Source of the DNA: an uncultured Alphaproteobacteria bacterium
Lineage (GTDB): Bacteria; Pseudomonadota; Alphaproteobacteria; HIMB59; GCA-002718135
Reading direction: 5' to 3'
DNA: 64,000 bases
Assembly (NCBI GenBank): GCA_902600225.1
Contig: CACKIH010000004.1
Coordinates: forward strand, 24,857 to 88,856
This document shows, one piece after another, positions 25,274-34,922 of this stretch. Each line of letters opens with the position of its first letter. Position 1 is the stretch's first letter. The notes below the pieces were generated by a model. The model was not told the origin of the DNA. It did not search any database and worked only from the letters and a program-made list of their open reading frames with translations. The translations under genes and the position numbers were made by a program.

Positions 25274-26587
25274 ATGACAGATTATTTTAAAAATATTCCT
25301 GAAATTAAATACGAAGGAGAAAATAGCTCTAATCCATTAGCATTTAAATTTTACGATGAAGATAAGGTTGTCTTGGGCAAAACAATGAAAGAGCATTTAA
25401 GATTTGCAACTTGTTACTGGCATACATTTACTTGGCCAGGTCTTGATCCATTTGGAGGTCAAACATTTAATAGACCTTGGATGCAAGCAGGTGACGAAAT
25501 AAAAATGGCTGAAATGAAACTTAATGCTGCATTTGATTTCTTTACTAAAATCAAAACTCCCTTTTTCTGTTTTCACGATAGAGATATATCTCCTGAAGGC
25601 TCAAACTATGCAGAAACCCAAAAAAATTTCTTTCATATAATAGATTTAATGGAACAAAAAATTAATAACTCAGGTATGCAATTACTTTGGGGGACAGCAA
25701 ATGCGTTCTCTCATAAAAGATATATGAGTGGTGCTTCTACAAACCCAGATCCAGAAGTTTTTGCATATAAAGCTGCACAAGTAAAAGATTGTATGGATGC
25801 AACGATGAGATTGGGTGGTCAAAACTACGTTCTTTGGGGTGGTAGAGAAGGATACGAAACTATTCTTAACACTGACATGACGAAGGAGACAGCTAATCTT
25901 CAAAGATTTTTAGAATTAGTTGTTAACTATAAACACAAGATAGGATTTAAAGGTCAAATTTTATTGGAACCAAAACCTCATGAACCAACTAAACATCAAT
26001 ACGACTTTGACTCTGCAACTTGTTTAGCATTTTTACGAAAGGCAGGTTTAGAAAATGAGATTAAACTAAATGTTGAAGTTAATCATGCAACTTTATCTGG
26101 TCATAATTTTGAACATGAAATTGCTTACGCTACTTCAAACAGTGCCTTAGGAAGTATTGATATTAATAGAGGTGATACTTTGATAGGTTGGGATACGGAT
26201 CAATTCCCAAATAATCCTGCCGACTTAATTATGTCATTTTATTTTATCTTTAAGAATGGCGGCTTAGGCCAAGGAGGGATGAATTTTGATGCAAAAATAA
26301 GAAGACAATCTATCGATGCTGAAGATTTATTCCATGCTCATATTGGAGGCATGGATGTTTGTGCAAAAACACTTATTGCTGTTGAAAAAATGATGAATGA
26401 TAATGTTATTCCTAAGTTTATTGAAGATAGATATGAAGACTGGAATAAAAGTTTGGGGCAGTTTATTCATAATAAAGATACTGGATTAGATGATATAAAT
26501 AAAAAAGTAATCGACGATAATATTGAACCAGAACCTCGTTCAGGAAGACAAGAATATCTGGAAAATATCTTAAATAAATATTTGTAG
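25274..26587 (+). CDS. xylA: Xylose isomerase
   Basis: A 437-residue protein of the long (class II) xylose isomerase type. The catalytic pair H101 and D104 lies in FFCFHDRDISPEG; metal-site segments are LLEPKPHEPTKHQYDFD, NVEVNHATLSGH and GSIDINRGDTLIGWDTDQFP. It converts D-xylose to D-xylulose in the cytoplasm, and can act on glucose weakly. GGGAG lies upstream of the ATG. No xylulokinase gene is visible nearby, so phosphorylation must be encoded elsewhere or xylulose goes another way. It is the last gene of the CUT1 operon. Confidence 0.95.
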   Translation: MTDYFKNIPEIKYEGENSSNPLAFKFYDEDKVVLGKTMKEHLRFATCYWHTFTWPGLDPFGGQTFNRPWMQAGDEIKMAEMKLNAAFDFFTKIKTPFFCFHDRDISPEGSNYAETQKNFFHIIDLMEQKINNSGMQLLWGTANAFSHKRYMSGASTNPDPEVFAYKAAQVKDCMDATMRLGGQNYVLWGGREGYETILNTDMTKETANLQRFLELVVNYKHKIGFKGQILLEPKPHEPTKHQYDFDSATCLAFLRKAGLENEIKLNVEVNHATLSGHNFEHEIAYATSNSALGSIDINRGDTLIGWDTDQFPNNPADLIMSFYFIFKNGGLGQGGMNFDAKIRRQSIDAEDLFHAHIGGMDVCAKTLIAVEKMMNDNVIPKFIEDRYEDWNKSLGQFIHNKDTGLDDINKKVIDDNIEPEPRSGRQEYLENILNKYL

Positions 26588-26629
26588 TTACTAACCATAA
26601 GTTTCTATACTAATTGATTTATAAATATT

Positions 26630-27559
26630 ATGAAAATTTATAAATTAGATACAGCATCAGATTTTGAAAAATTAAACCTTTGTCTCGCAATAGGTAATTT
26701 TGATGGAATACATAAAGGGCACCAAGAAATAATAAATAAAATTAAGGAGATTGCATCAAACAATAATTTATTATCTTCTATAATGAGTTTTAATCCTCAT
26801 CCTCGTATTTACTTTAATCAAATTAATGAGCCTTTTAATATTTATACTCAAAATGATAAAATAAATTTTCTTGAAAGATTGGGTTTAGATATATTTATAG
26901 ATTTTTCTTTTGATAACAATCTATCAGTATTATCAGCTGATGATTTTGTAACTAAAATTCTTATTGATAAATTAAACATTAAATATTTAGTTATAGGTAC
27001 TGACTTTAAGTTTGGAAAAGACAGAAAAGGTAATTTTAAAACATTAGAAAAGTATGCTGAAAAAAATAATTTTAATATTCATTCAATCGAACCTATTATG
27101 CTTACTGATAAATCTGATAAATATTCATCTTCGATAATTCGATCACAAATAAAAGAAGGTTATATGGAAGATGTTACAGAGTCTTTAGGTAGGCCCTGGC
27201 ATATGCATGGAACAATAATTGAAGGCGATAAAAGAGCTAGAGAAATCAATTTTCCGACTGCTAATATGATACCAGATCAACACATATTACCAAAAAGAGG
27301 TGTTTACTGTGTGGAAGTGCTATTAGAAGGCAAAAAATACAAAGGTGTTTCAAATTTTGGTTTAAGACCAACAGTCGATGGAAGCAAACTCCTTCTAGAG
27401 ACACATATGTTTAATTTTAGTGAAGAAATATATGGTAAAGAATTGACTGTTGAATTCCTTACATTTATTAGGTCTGAACAAAAATTTAATAATTTTGAAG
27501 AATTAACCAAGCAAATCAACAAAGATATAAATACAGCTAAAGAATATCATCAACTATAA
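26630..27559 (+). CDS. ribF: Bifunctional riboflavin kinase / FAD synthetase
   Basis: A 309-residue RibF with an N-terminal FAD synthetase domain (AIGNFDGIHKGHQEII, nucleotidyltransferase GxxxGH motif near residue 26) and a C-terminal flavokinase domain (REINFPTANM, GVYCVEV, ETHMFNF near 205-270). It makes FMN and FAD. It begins the ribF-ileS-lspA set common in proteobacteria, and its stop overlaps the ileS ATG (TAATG). Confidence 0.93.
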   Translation: MKIYKLDTASDFEKLNLCLAIGNFDGIHKGHQEIINKIKEIASNNNLLSSIMSFNPHPRIYFNQINEPFNIYTQNDKINFLERLGLDIFIDFSFDNNLSVLSADDFVTKILIDKLNIKYLVIGTDFKFGKDRKGNFKTLEKYAEKNNFNIHSIEPIMLTDKSDKYSSSIIRSQIKEGYMEDVTESLGRPWHMHGTIIEGDKRAREINFPTANMIPDQHILPKRGVYCVEVLLEGKKYKGVSNFGLRPTVDGSKLLLETHMFNFSEEIYGKELTVEFLTFIRSEQKFNNFEELTKQINKDINTAKEYHQL

Positions 27560-30336
27560 TGGAATATAAAGATACAATTTTTCTTCCCAAAACATCTTTT
27601 GAAATGAGAGCTAACCTTCCGGCAAAAGAACCTGCAATAATAGAGGAGTGGGATAAAGAAAATATTTTTAAAAAGCTAAGAGATAAATCTAAAGGTAGAG
27701 AAAAATTTGTTCTTCATGATGGTCCGCCATACGCAAATGGACATATTCATATGGGAACAGCTCTTAATAAAATTTTAAAAGATGTCATTGTGCGAACACA
27801 ACAAATGGCTGGTAAAGACTCTATCTATGTTCCTGGTTGGGATTGTCACGGTTTACCAATTGAATGGAAAATAGAAGAAGAATATAGAAAAAAAGGAAAG
27901 AACAAGGATGATGTTCCAACTGTTCAATTTAGAAATGAGTGTAGAGAGTTTGCAGAAAAATGGATCGAGATACAAAAAAAAGAATTTAGACGACTTGGTG
28001 TTGAAGGAGATTGGGAAAATCCTTACCTCACAATGTCAAATCAAGCAGAAGCGCAAATTGTTCGAGAGCTTGGAAAATTTCTACTTGATGAAAGCTTGTA
28101 TAAAGGAGCAAAACCAGTTCTCTGGTCCGTTGTAGAAAAGACAGCTTTAGCTGATGCTGAAGTTGAATATGAAGATCATACGTCCAACACTATATATGTT
28201 AAATTTTTAATTAAAAATTCTACTGATAAAGATTTAATTGATTCTAATATAGTTATTTGGACAACAACTCCTTGGACTATTCCAGGTAACAGAGCTCTGG
28301 CATATGGTAAAGAATTAGATTATTCACTTATTGTCGTTGAAGAATTAGAAGAAGATAGTCTAGCCAAAATAAATGATAAATTAATATTTGCTTCAGAACT
28401 TTTAGAAAATGTAACTAAAGAAATTGGGATTAAAAAATTTAGTATAAAAAAGAAATTAAAAGGAGATAATTTATCTTCTTGTGAATGTGAACATCCGTTT
28501 AAACAATTGGGATACGATTTTATTGTAAAACCATTTCATGGAGATTTTGTAAATTTAGAACAGGGAACAGGAGTTGTGCATATAGCTCCTGGACACGGAG
28601 ATGACGATTATGTTTTAGGTATAGAAAATAATGTTGATATTATCCAGACAGTTCAAGATGATGGAAAATATAATCAACATGCCGTTGGTTTTGAAGGCGA
28701 GCATATTTATAAAGTAGATCACAAAATTGCAGATAAATTAGAAGAATTTTCAAAATTATTATTTAAAGGTACTCTTCGTCATAGCTACCCACATTCATGG
28801 CGGTCTAAAGCTCCTCTTATTTATAGAAATACTCCACAATGGTTCATTTCCATGGAAAAAAATAATTTAAGAGACATTGCTCTTAAATCAATTGATGAAA
28901 CTATTTTCTATCCTCCTCAAGGCCAAACAAGGCTTAGATCAATGATTGAAACTAGACCAGATTGGTGTGTATCTAGACAAAGAGTGTGGGGTGTACCTTT
29001 ACCATTATTTGTAAATAAAAAAACGGGTCAACCTTTAAGAGATGAAAATATTATCAATAGAATAGCAGACATATATGAAAAAGAAGGAAGCAATACGTGG
29101 TTTACCGAAGATCCACAAAGGTTTTTAGGGGATGAATATTCACTTGAAGATTATGAACAGGTTAAAGATGTAGTTGAAGTATGGTTTGATAGTGGTTCTA
29201 CACATGCTTTTTGTCTAGAACAAAGAGAAGATTTGAAATGGCCTGCATCGATGTACTTAGAAGGAAGTGATCAACACAGAGGATGGTTTCATTCATCTCT
29301 TTTGGAGTCTTCTGGCACAAGAGGTAAAGCGCCTTATGAAAGTGTTCTGACACACGGGTTTGTTGTTGATGGAAGAGGACGTAAAATGTCTAAATCTTTA
29401 GGTAATGTTATTTCTCCAGATGATATATTAAAAAAATATGGAGTAGATATTTTAAGATTATGGGTCGTCGCATCTGATTATTATGATGATCTGAAGCTTG
29501 ATAATGCTATCCTCCAATCACAAGCTGAGTCTTATAGAAGAATAAGAAATACCTTTCGTTTTTTAATTGGCAATTTAAATGATTTCACTAAAGAGGAACC
29601 TATTGATGAGAGTGAGTTTCCAGAGTTAGAAAAATATCTGCTTCATCGATTATGGGAAGTGGATCAAGTTGTTCAAAAATGTGTATCAACATTTAACTTT
29701 CACTTGATGTTTACTACATTACTGAACTTTTGTTCAAGTGATCTTTCAGCTTTTTATTTTGATATTAGAAAAGACACAATATATTGTGATAGCAAAGAGT
29801 CCGTTCAAAGAAGATCTACTAGAACTCTATTAAATATAATTTTTAATCATTTAGTAAGATGGTTTGCCCCATCTATTTCCTTTACTTCTGAAGAAGCCTG
29901 GAAAGCTATGGGAAATAAAGAAAGTATACACCTACAAGATTTTTTACAATGTAAAAATGAATATGAGGATAATCAATTAAATGAAAAATGGAGTTTAATT
30001 AAAAATATAAGAAAAGTTGCTACTGGAGCAATTGAAAAAATAAGAGAAGAAAAAATCATTCGCTCAAGTCTTGAGGCACACATAGATATTTTTGTTTCTG
30101 CAGAGAGTTATAAAAAACTAGAGAAAGTAATGTTTGATGAAATTACAATTACCTCATCATTTTCTTTGTATGTAATTGACGAAAAATCCAAAGGTTTTTC
30201 TATTGAAGATATTTCTGATGTTATCGTAAAAGCTTCAAAGGTAAGTGGAGAAAAGTGTCAAAGATGTTGGAAATATGAGGCAAAGTTAATAAATGATGAA
30301 GTTTGTAACAGGTGTAATACTGTAATATTTAAGTGA
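27559..30336 (+). CDS. ileS: Isoleucyl-tRNA synthetase
   Basis: A 925-residue class I synthetase. The HIGH motif is GPPYANGHIHMG (about residues 55-66), the editing (CP1) domain contains TTTPWTIPGN, the KMSKS motif is KMSKSLGN, and a C-terminal zinc finger reads CQRCW ... CNRC. It charges tRNA-Ile in the cytoplasm. It overlaps ribF by one base and lspA by four bases (GTGA). Confidence 0.96.
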   Translation: MEYKDTIFLPKTSFEMRANLPAKEPAIIEEWDKENIFKKLRDKSKGREKFVLHDGPPYANGHIHMGTALNKILKDVIVRTQQMAGKDSIYVPGWDCHGLPIEWKIEEEYRKKGKNKDDVPTVQFRNECREFAEKWIEIQKKEFRRLGVEGDWENPYLTMSNQAEAQIVRELGKFLLDESLYKGAKPVLWSVVEKTALADAEVEYEDHTSNTIYVKFLIKNSTDKDLIDSNIVIWTTTPWTIPGNRALAYGKELDYSLIVVEELEEDSLAKINDKLIFASELLENVTKEIGIKKFSIKKKLKGDNLSSCECEHPFKQLGYDFIVKPFHGDFVNLEQGTGVVHIAPGHGDDDYVLGIENNVDIIQTVQDDGKYNQHAVGFEGEHIYKVDHKIADKLEEFSKLLFKGTLRHSYPHSWRSKAPLIYRNTPQWFISMEKNNLRDIALKSIDETIFYPPQGQTRLRSMIETRPDWCVSRQRVWGVPLPLFVNKKTGQPLRDENIINRIADIYEKEGSNTWFTEDPQRFLGDEYSLEDYEQVKDVVEVWFDSGSTHAFCLEQREDLKWPASMYLEGSDQHRGWFHSSLLESSGTRGKAPYESVLTHGFVVDGRGRKMSKSLGNVISPDDILKKYGVDILRLWVVASDYYDDLKLDNAILQSQAESYRRIRNTFRFLIGNLNDFTKEEPIDESEFPELEKYLLHRLWEVDQVVQKCVSTFNFHLMFTTLLNFCSSDLSAFYFDIRKDTIYCDSKESVQRRSTRTLLNIIFNHLVRWFAPSISFTSEEAWKAMGNKESIHLQDFLQCKNEYEDNQLNEKWSLIKNIRKVATGAIEKIREEKIIRSSLEAHIDIFVSAESYKKLEKVMFDEITITSSFSLYVIDEKSKGFSIEDISDVIVKASKVSGEKCQRCWKYEAKLINDEVCNRCNTVIFK

Positions 30337-30785
30337 TTAAAACAGCAGTATTTATTTTTTTGATTTTATTAGATTTATTTACAAAATTTTTTATTAAGAA
30401 TAATTTATTTTTAAATCAATCAATACAAATCAATGAATATTTTGATTTAGTTTATGTTCAGAACTTTGGTGTTTCTTTTGGTTTATTTTCTGGTTATGTT
30501 TCTCATTGGATATTAATACTTATAGCCTTAATAGTTGTTATATTAATTTTTTATTTACTTATTAAATCAGATAAACAACTTGAAAAACTGGCTTATTTCT
30601 TTGTTATAATTGGGGCTTTGTCAAATATTATTGATAGATTGATAAATAGTTATGTTGTTGATTTTATCTTACTACATTATGAAAATTTTTATTGGCCCGC
30701 ATTTAATCTAGCAGATATTTATATTACAATTGGAATTATCATGTTAATAATGAGTTTTTTTATAAAATCAAAAACAGTAAAATGA
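30333..30785 (+). CDS. lspA: Lipoprotein signal peptidase (signal peptidase II)
   Basis: A 150-residue inner-membrane aspartyl peptidase with four hydrophobic segments. The two catalytic aspartates lie in NIIDRLINSYVVDFI and FNLADIYI. It cleaves signal peptides of lipoproteins and would process the lipoprotein encoded next. It starts with GTG overlapping the ileS stop, and its own stop overlaps the next ATG (ATGA). Confidence 0.93.
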   Translation: MIKTAVFIFLILLDLFTKFFIKNNLFLNQSIQINEYFDLVYVQNFGVSFGLFSGYVSHWILILIALIVVILIFYLLIKSDKQLEKLAYFFVIIGALSNIIDRLINSYVVDFILLHYENFYWPAFNLADIYITIGIIMLIMSFFIKSKTVK

Positions 30786-31282
30786 AAAACGTTATTTTTG
30801 TAACAATCATTTCCTCAATTTTTCTATTTTCTTGTAATACTATTCGAAGTAGTGCCGGTGTAGAAAGAAAAGTAATAGATGAATATAATGTAGTTGAAAA
30901 TCCTCCATTAGTAATCCCGCCAAATTTTAATTTATTACCACCTGATCAAATTGAATCAAAAGATATTGATGATACAGATAGTGAGCTTGCAAAGGAAATT
31001 CTTTTTGGCCTGGATGAAGAAAATGATGAAACACCTTCTGAAAATTCTGTTATAGACAATATTTTAAAAGAAACTGAAGCAGATCAAGTAGATAATAGTA
31101 TCAGAGAAGATCTTGATGGGAACTCAGAAGATGAAATAAGTCAAGATAATACAGATGTTGAAAGTGAAAATATAGAAGAGCCAAAAAAGAAGAAAAGATT
31201 TTTCTTTTTCAACAGTAAAGAAGAAAATGAAGATGGCGAAGAAGGTGAACCTAAAAAGAAAAAAAGATTTTTCTTCTTTTAA
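30782..31282 (+). CDS. BamF-like (DUF3035) outer-membrane lipoprotein with a repetitive charged tail
   Basis: A 166-residue lipoprotein with a lipobox FLFSC (Cys near residue 18). The conserved block RKVIDEYNVVENPPLVIPPNF matches the RxPDEFxVxxxPLxxPP pattern of the alphaproteobacterial BamF/DUF3035 family, which joins the outer-membrane beta-barrel assembly complex. The C-terminal half is acidic and ends in two copies of EPKKKKRFFFF (31178-31210 and 31247-31279) separated by an acidic linker. That tail is unusual. It overlaps lspA by 4 nt. Confidence 0.75.
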   Translation: MKNVIFVTIISSIFLFSCNTIRSSAGVERKVIDEYNVVENPPLVIPPNFNLLPPDQIESKDIDDTDSELAKEILFGLDEENDETPSENSVIDNILKETEADQVDNSIREDLDGNSEDEISQDNTDVESENIEEPKKKKRFFFFNSKEENEDGEEGEPKKKKRFFFF

Positions 31283-31290
31283 TTTTATAA

Positions 31291-32490
31291 ATGGAAATAA
31301 AATACTTTAATTCAAATTTTGACAAAATTACTCAAAATAAAGATACTGATCAAAGTATAACTAATGTAATAGAAAAACTCCCTTCTCTTAATATTATTTC
31401 AGATAAAAATTTATTAGAAGAAACTATAAAAATTTCAAATCAATTTAAAGAGAAAAAGGAAAAAATAATTGTATTTGGAACAGGAGGTTCAAATTTAGGA
31501 GCTAGAGCATTAAATAATATTATTTTAAATAATAAAATTATCTTAGAATTTTATGATAATGTTGATCCTACTAATTTTGAAAAAAATTTTCAAAATATTA
31601 ATTTTGAGCTAACTGGCTTCTTAGTTATCTCAAAATCGGGTACTACACCAGAGACATTATCTCAATTTTCATGTCTCTACCAAAAGGCAATAGAAGCTAA
31701 CAAAGTTGAAGATTTTTTTTCAAATACTCTAATCATAACTGAATTTAAAGAATCACCACTTTTTAAAATTGCTAAAGATAATAATTGTTTACTATTAGAG
31801 CATCATAAAGATGTTGGAGGTAGATATTCTATATTTACCAATGTTGGTATAGTTCCTGCAATCATTTCTGGATTAAATATAGATGCACTTTTTGGCGGAG
31901 CATCTGAAGTAATTAATAATATTGATAATTACAAACCGTACGATCTTGGAAGATATTTAACTCAAAAAGAAAATGTAAAATTTACTAATAATGTTTTAAT
32001 GACATATTCTGATTCACTTTATTTTTTTGGAAAATGGTATCTGCAACTTTGGGCAGAAAGTATTGGAAAAAATAATAAAGGTATTACAGCAATTCATTCA
32101 GTAGGGACCACTGATCAGCATAGTCAATTACAACTGTATTTAGATGGACCTAAAGATAAATATTTCACCTTTATCACTACAGATCATTCAAATAAGGGCA
32201 TAAAAATTAATAATAATATGTTTGAAAATACCGATATTGACTATTTTAAAGATAAAACAATGGGAGATCTAATGGAAGCTGAACAGCGCGCAACCATTGA
32301 AACTTTTAAATTAAATAATTTTAGTTTTAGAGAAATCTATATTCCTAAAATAGATGAACAAAACTTAGGTAAATTATTATCTTTTAGTATAATAGAAACA
32401 ATTGCTTCCTGTATGTATTTAGATGTTGATCCCTTCGATCAACCTGCTGTTGAACAAGGTAAAAAACTAACTAAAACTTATTTAAGATAA
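31291..32490 (+). CDS. pgi: Glucose-6-phosphate isomerase
   Basis: A 399-residue short-form phosphoglucose isomerase. Sugar-phosphate-binding motifs are VFGTGGSNLGARAL and VISKSGTTPETLSQF; the signature LWAESIGKNNKG holds the catalytic glutamate, and the C-terminal EQGKKLTKTY is present. It interconverts glucose-6-phosphate and fructose-6-phosphate. Many bacterial Pgi proteins are about 550 residues, so this is a compact form. Its end overlaps the convergent rsmD by 9 nt. Confidence 0.9.
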   Translation: MEIKYFNSNFDKITQNKDTDQSITNVIEKLPSLNIISDKNLLEETIKISNQFKEKKEKIIVFGTGGSNLGARALNNIILNNKIILEFYDNVDPTNFEKNFQNINFELTGFLVISKSGTTPETLSQFSCLYQKAIEANKVEDFFSNTLIITEFKESPLFKIAKDNNCLLLEHHKDVGGRYSIFTNVGIVPAIISGLNIDALFGGASEVINNIDNYKPYDLGRYLTQKENVKFTNNVLMTYSDSLYFFGKWYLQLWAESIGKNNKGITAIHSVGTTDQHSQLQLYLDGPKDKYFTFITTDHSNKGIKINNNMFENTDIDYFKDKTMGDLMEAEQRATIETFKLNNFSFREIYIPKIDEQNLGKLLSFSIIETIASCMYLDVDPFDQPAVEQGKKLTKTYLR

Positions 32491-33042
32491 TTTAAAAATA
32501 TAAATTATTGTTTTACCGTAAGTCTTTTTTTGAAGGAGATTTAAATTTTCTGGAATTACAATATTATCTTTCACACCCGTTTCTAAACCAATGACGGTAG
32601 TATTTTTAATGTTACTAGATAAATTTTCTAAAAGCTTTGTTAAATTATACTTTGCATATGGTGGATCAATATAAACAACTGAAATATTTTTAAATTCTAT
32701 TTCTAATTTAGAATGAATAAGGTCTTCTTCATAAATTTTAAATTGATTATTTTTACAAATACTTAAACAATTTTTTCTTAAAATTTTAAGAACTTCAATA
32801 TTATTCTCAATAAAAATTACTTCACTCATTCCTCTAGAAATTGCTTCTAAACCCATTGTGCCAATACCTGCGAAAAGATCTAAAAAAATTTTATTTTTAT
32901 ATAATTCGATAGAATTTTTGATTGCATAACTTTCAATAATTGAAAAAAAAGCTTCTCTTTTTAGAGAAGAAGTTGGTCTTACAAAATCATTAATACTAGC
33001 TAATTTTTTTTGCTTAAACTTTCCCCCAGTAATCCGTATCAT
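32482..33042 (-). CDS. rsmD: 16S rRNA (guanine(966)-N2)-methyltransferase
   Basis: A 186-residue SAM-dependent methyltransferase. It begins MIRITGGKFKQKKL and shows PTSSLKREAFFSII, the SAM motif FLDLFAGIGTMGLEAISRG, and the DPPY catalytic motif as VYIDPPYA. RsmD modifies G966 of 16S rRNA. It is preceded by a pseudouridine synthase gene with a 4-nt overlap. Confidence 0.9.
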   Translation of the reverse strand: MIRITGGKFKQKKLASINDFVRPTSSLKREAFFSIIESYAIKNSIELYKNKIFLDLFAGIGTMGLEAISRGMSEVIFIENNIEVLKILRKNCLSICKNNQFKIYEEDLIHSKLEIEFKNISVVYIDPPYAKYNLTKLLENLSSNIKNTTVIGLETGVKDNIVIPENLNLLQKKTYGKTIIYIFKLS

Positions 33043-33731
33043 TTGCTAATTGAATTTAATTTTTGAAATTGCCCTTCTTTAAGTCTTCCAAGCTTATAAG
33101 GTCCATATCCAATTCTTATTAATTTAACTATATTCCATGAAAAATAATTACATATATTTCTAATTTCTCTATTTTTTCCCTCTTTAAGTTTAAATATTAA
33201 CCAACTATGATTTTTTAATTTTTTTTCAAAGGCAACTTTAATTTTTTTATAATTTATTTCTTTAATTGTAATGCCTTTATTTATTTTTTGTAAATCAGTT
33301 TTTTGTACATTGCTATTTATACAAACTCTGTAGACCCGCTCAATGTTTGAAGATGGATGTTCTAAATATCTTGAATAATCACCATTATTAGTTAGTAAAA
33401 TTAATCCTTCACTCATGTAATCTAATCTTCCAACACTTATCAATTGACCAATATTTTTTGGTAATAAATCAAAAATTTTTTTTCTACCTAAATTATCTTT
33501 TGTACTACAAATATATTTAATTGGTTTGTATAACTTCCATAATTCAACTTTATTTATTTTTTTAACAATTTTATTATTAACTTTAATAACATCCAAATCA
33601 CTTACTTTATGACTTGGATGAACACATAGTTGATTATTAATTTTAATTTTTTTTTCAACTATTAATTTTTCTGCATCTCTTCGTGAACAAATTCCAGCAC
33701 TGGATAGATATTTTGAAATTCTAATATTCAC
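33039..33731 (-). CDS. RsuA/RluB-family rRNA pseudouridine synthase
   Basis: A 230-residue protein with an N-terminal S4 RNA-binding domain (RISKYLSSAGICSRRDAEKLI) and the catalytic-aspartate motif GRLDYMSEGLILLTNNG. The KLKEGKNREIRN segment follows. It converts a specific rRNA uridine to pseudouridine; RluB (23S U2605) is most likely in alphaproteobacteria, but RsuA or RluE/F cannot be excluded. It overlaps both neighbours by 4 nt. Confidence 0.88.
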   Translation of the reverse strand: MNIRISKYLSSAGICSRRDAEKLIVEKKIKINNQLCVHPSHKVSDLDVIKVNNKIVKKINKVELWKLYKPIKYICSTKDNLGRKKIFDLLPKNIGQLISVGRLDYMSEGLILLTNNGDYSRYLEHPSSNIERVYRVCINSNVQKTDLQKINKGITIKEINYKKIKVAFEKKLKNHSWLIFKLKEGKNREIRNICNYFSWNIVKLIRIGYGPYKLGRLKEGQFQKLNSISK

Positions 33732-34426
33732 TTTGCTTCATTAATAAAATTTTTGATTATTTTTATATCATATTTTGTAATTAAAAATTCAGGATGCCAT
33801 TGTAAGCCAATACACCATTTGTGTTTTTTGTGTTCTATTCCCTCAATAACACCATCATTAGCTACACATGAAACATTCAAGTCTTTACCAATTTTTTTTA
33901 CTGACTGATGATGTGCACTATTAACTTTAATTTTTTGAGACCCACATATTTTATGTAGTTGAGTATTTTTTGAAATATTAACAATATGACTAGTTTGATT
34001 TCTTGGATTTACTTGTTCATGGTTTATTGGATCTTTTTTTAAATCTTGTATTAATGTTCCACCACATGCAACATTAATAAGTTGCGCACCACCACAAATT
34101 CCTAATATAGGTTTATTATATTTAAAAAATTTATTGAAAATATTTAATTCAAAATTCGTTCTCTTATTTTTAATATTTTTAGATTGAGTATTACTTGTTT
34201 TATATAATTTAGGGTGAATATCAAAATCTCCTCCAGTAATAATTAAACCATCAATTAAATGACAAAAATCATCAATATATTTTTTTTCGTGCAACAAAGG
34301 AAATGGAATAGCATTAAATTTTGTTAAGGAAGTTAAGTAATTTTCCCTTAGCGCATACCATGGAAATTTTGAGTATGTTTTCTTTTTTTCACTATCAAGA
34401 GTTATTCCAATAATTGGTTTTTTCAT
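33728..34426 (-). CDS. Gamma-glutamyl-gamma-aminobutyrate hydrolase-like peptidase C26
   Basis: A 232-residue class I amidotransferase-fold hydrolase. The nucleophile C111 lies in ILGICGGAQLINVACGGTL, and the partner histidine/glutamate lie in GLQWHPEF near the C-terminus. The N-terminal PIIGITLDS and GGDFDIHPKLY are typical of the PuuD/C26 family, which hydrolyses gamma-glutamyl amides. It is divergent from tadA. Confidence 0.85.
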   Translation of the reverse strand: MKKPIIGITLDSEKKKTYSKFPWYALRENYLTSLTKFNAIPFPLLHEKKYIDDFCHLIDGLIITGGDFDIHPKLYKTSNTQSKNIKNKRTNFELNIFNKFFKYNKPILGICGGAQLINVACGGTLIQDLKKDPINHEQVNPRNQTSHIVNISKNTQLHKICGSQKIKVNSAHHQSVKKIGKDLNVSCVANDGVIEGIEHKKHKWCIGLQWHPEFLITKYDIKIIKNFINEAK

Positions 34427-34466
34427 TATAATTCAACTATAATGTACAACATAAGTGTGTTCCAGA

Positions 34467-34922
34467 ATGAACGTTGATTTTTTTATGAAAGAAGCAATTA
34501 TCGAAGCAGACAAAGCTTATAATTTAAATGAGGTTCCAGTTGGAGGAATACTTGTCGATAACACAACGAACAAGATTGTAGCCAGAAGTTACAATACAGT
34601 AAATAAAGATAAAAATGCTATTAAACATTGTGAATTAAATCTAATTCAAGAAACTTGCGAAAGACTAAAGCTAAAATATTTAGAGAATATGACATTATTT
34701 GTTACCTTGGAACCATGCACTATGTGTGCTAGTGCAATAAGTGAGGTACATATTAAAGATGTATATTTTGGTGCATATGATGAAAAAAATGGAGGAATTG
34801 AAAAACTCCGAGTTGCTTTTCAAAGACAAAATATATTTATGCCAACTATTTATGGTGGCATTATGGAAAAAGAATGTAGTAGTTTACTAAAAAAATTTTT
34901 TAAAAATAAAAGTGATAGATAA
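34467..34922 (+). CDS. tadA: tRNA-specific adenosine deaminase
   Basis: A 151-residue zinc deaminase that makes inosine at the wobble position of tRNA-Arg(ACG). The zinc site is HCE (canonical HAE, here with Cys in the middle) plus PCTMC in LEPCTMCASAI. The frame opens at a GTG at 34455, but ATG 34467 gives MNVDFFMKEAI, which aligns with TadA N-termini. It overlaps xseA by 11 nt. Confidence 0.9.
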   Translation: MNVDFFMKEAIIEADKAYNLNEVPVGGILVDNTTNKIVARSYNTVNKDKNAIKHCELNLIQETCERLKLKYLENMTLFVTLEPCTMCASAISEVHIKDVYFGAYDEKNGGIEKLRVAFQRQNIFMPTIYGGIMEKECSSLLKKFFKNKSDR

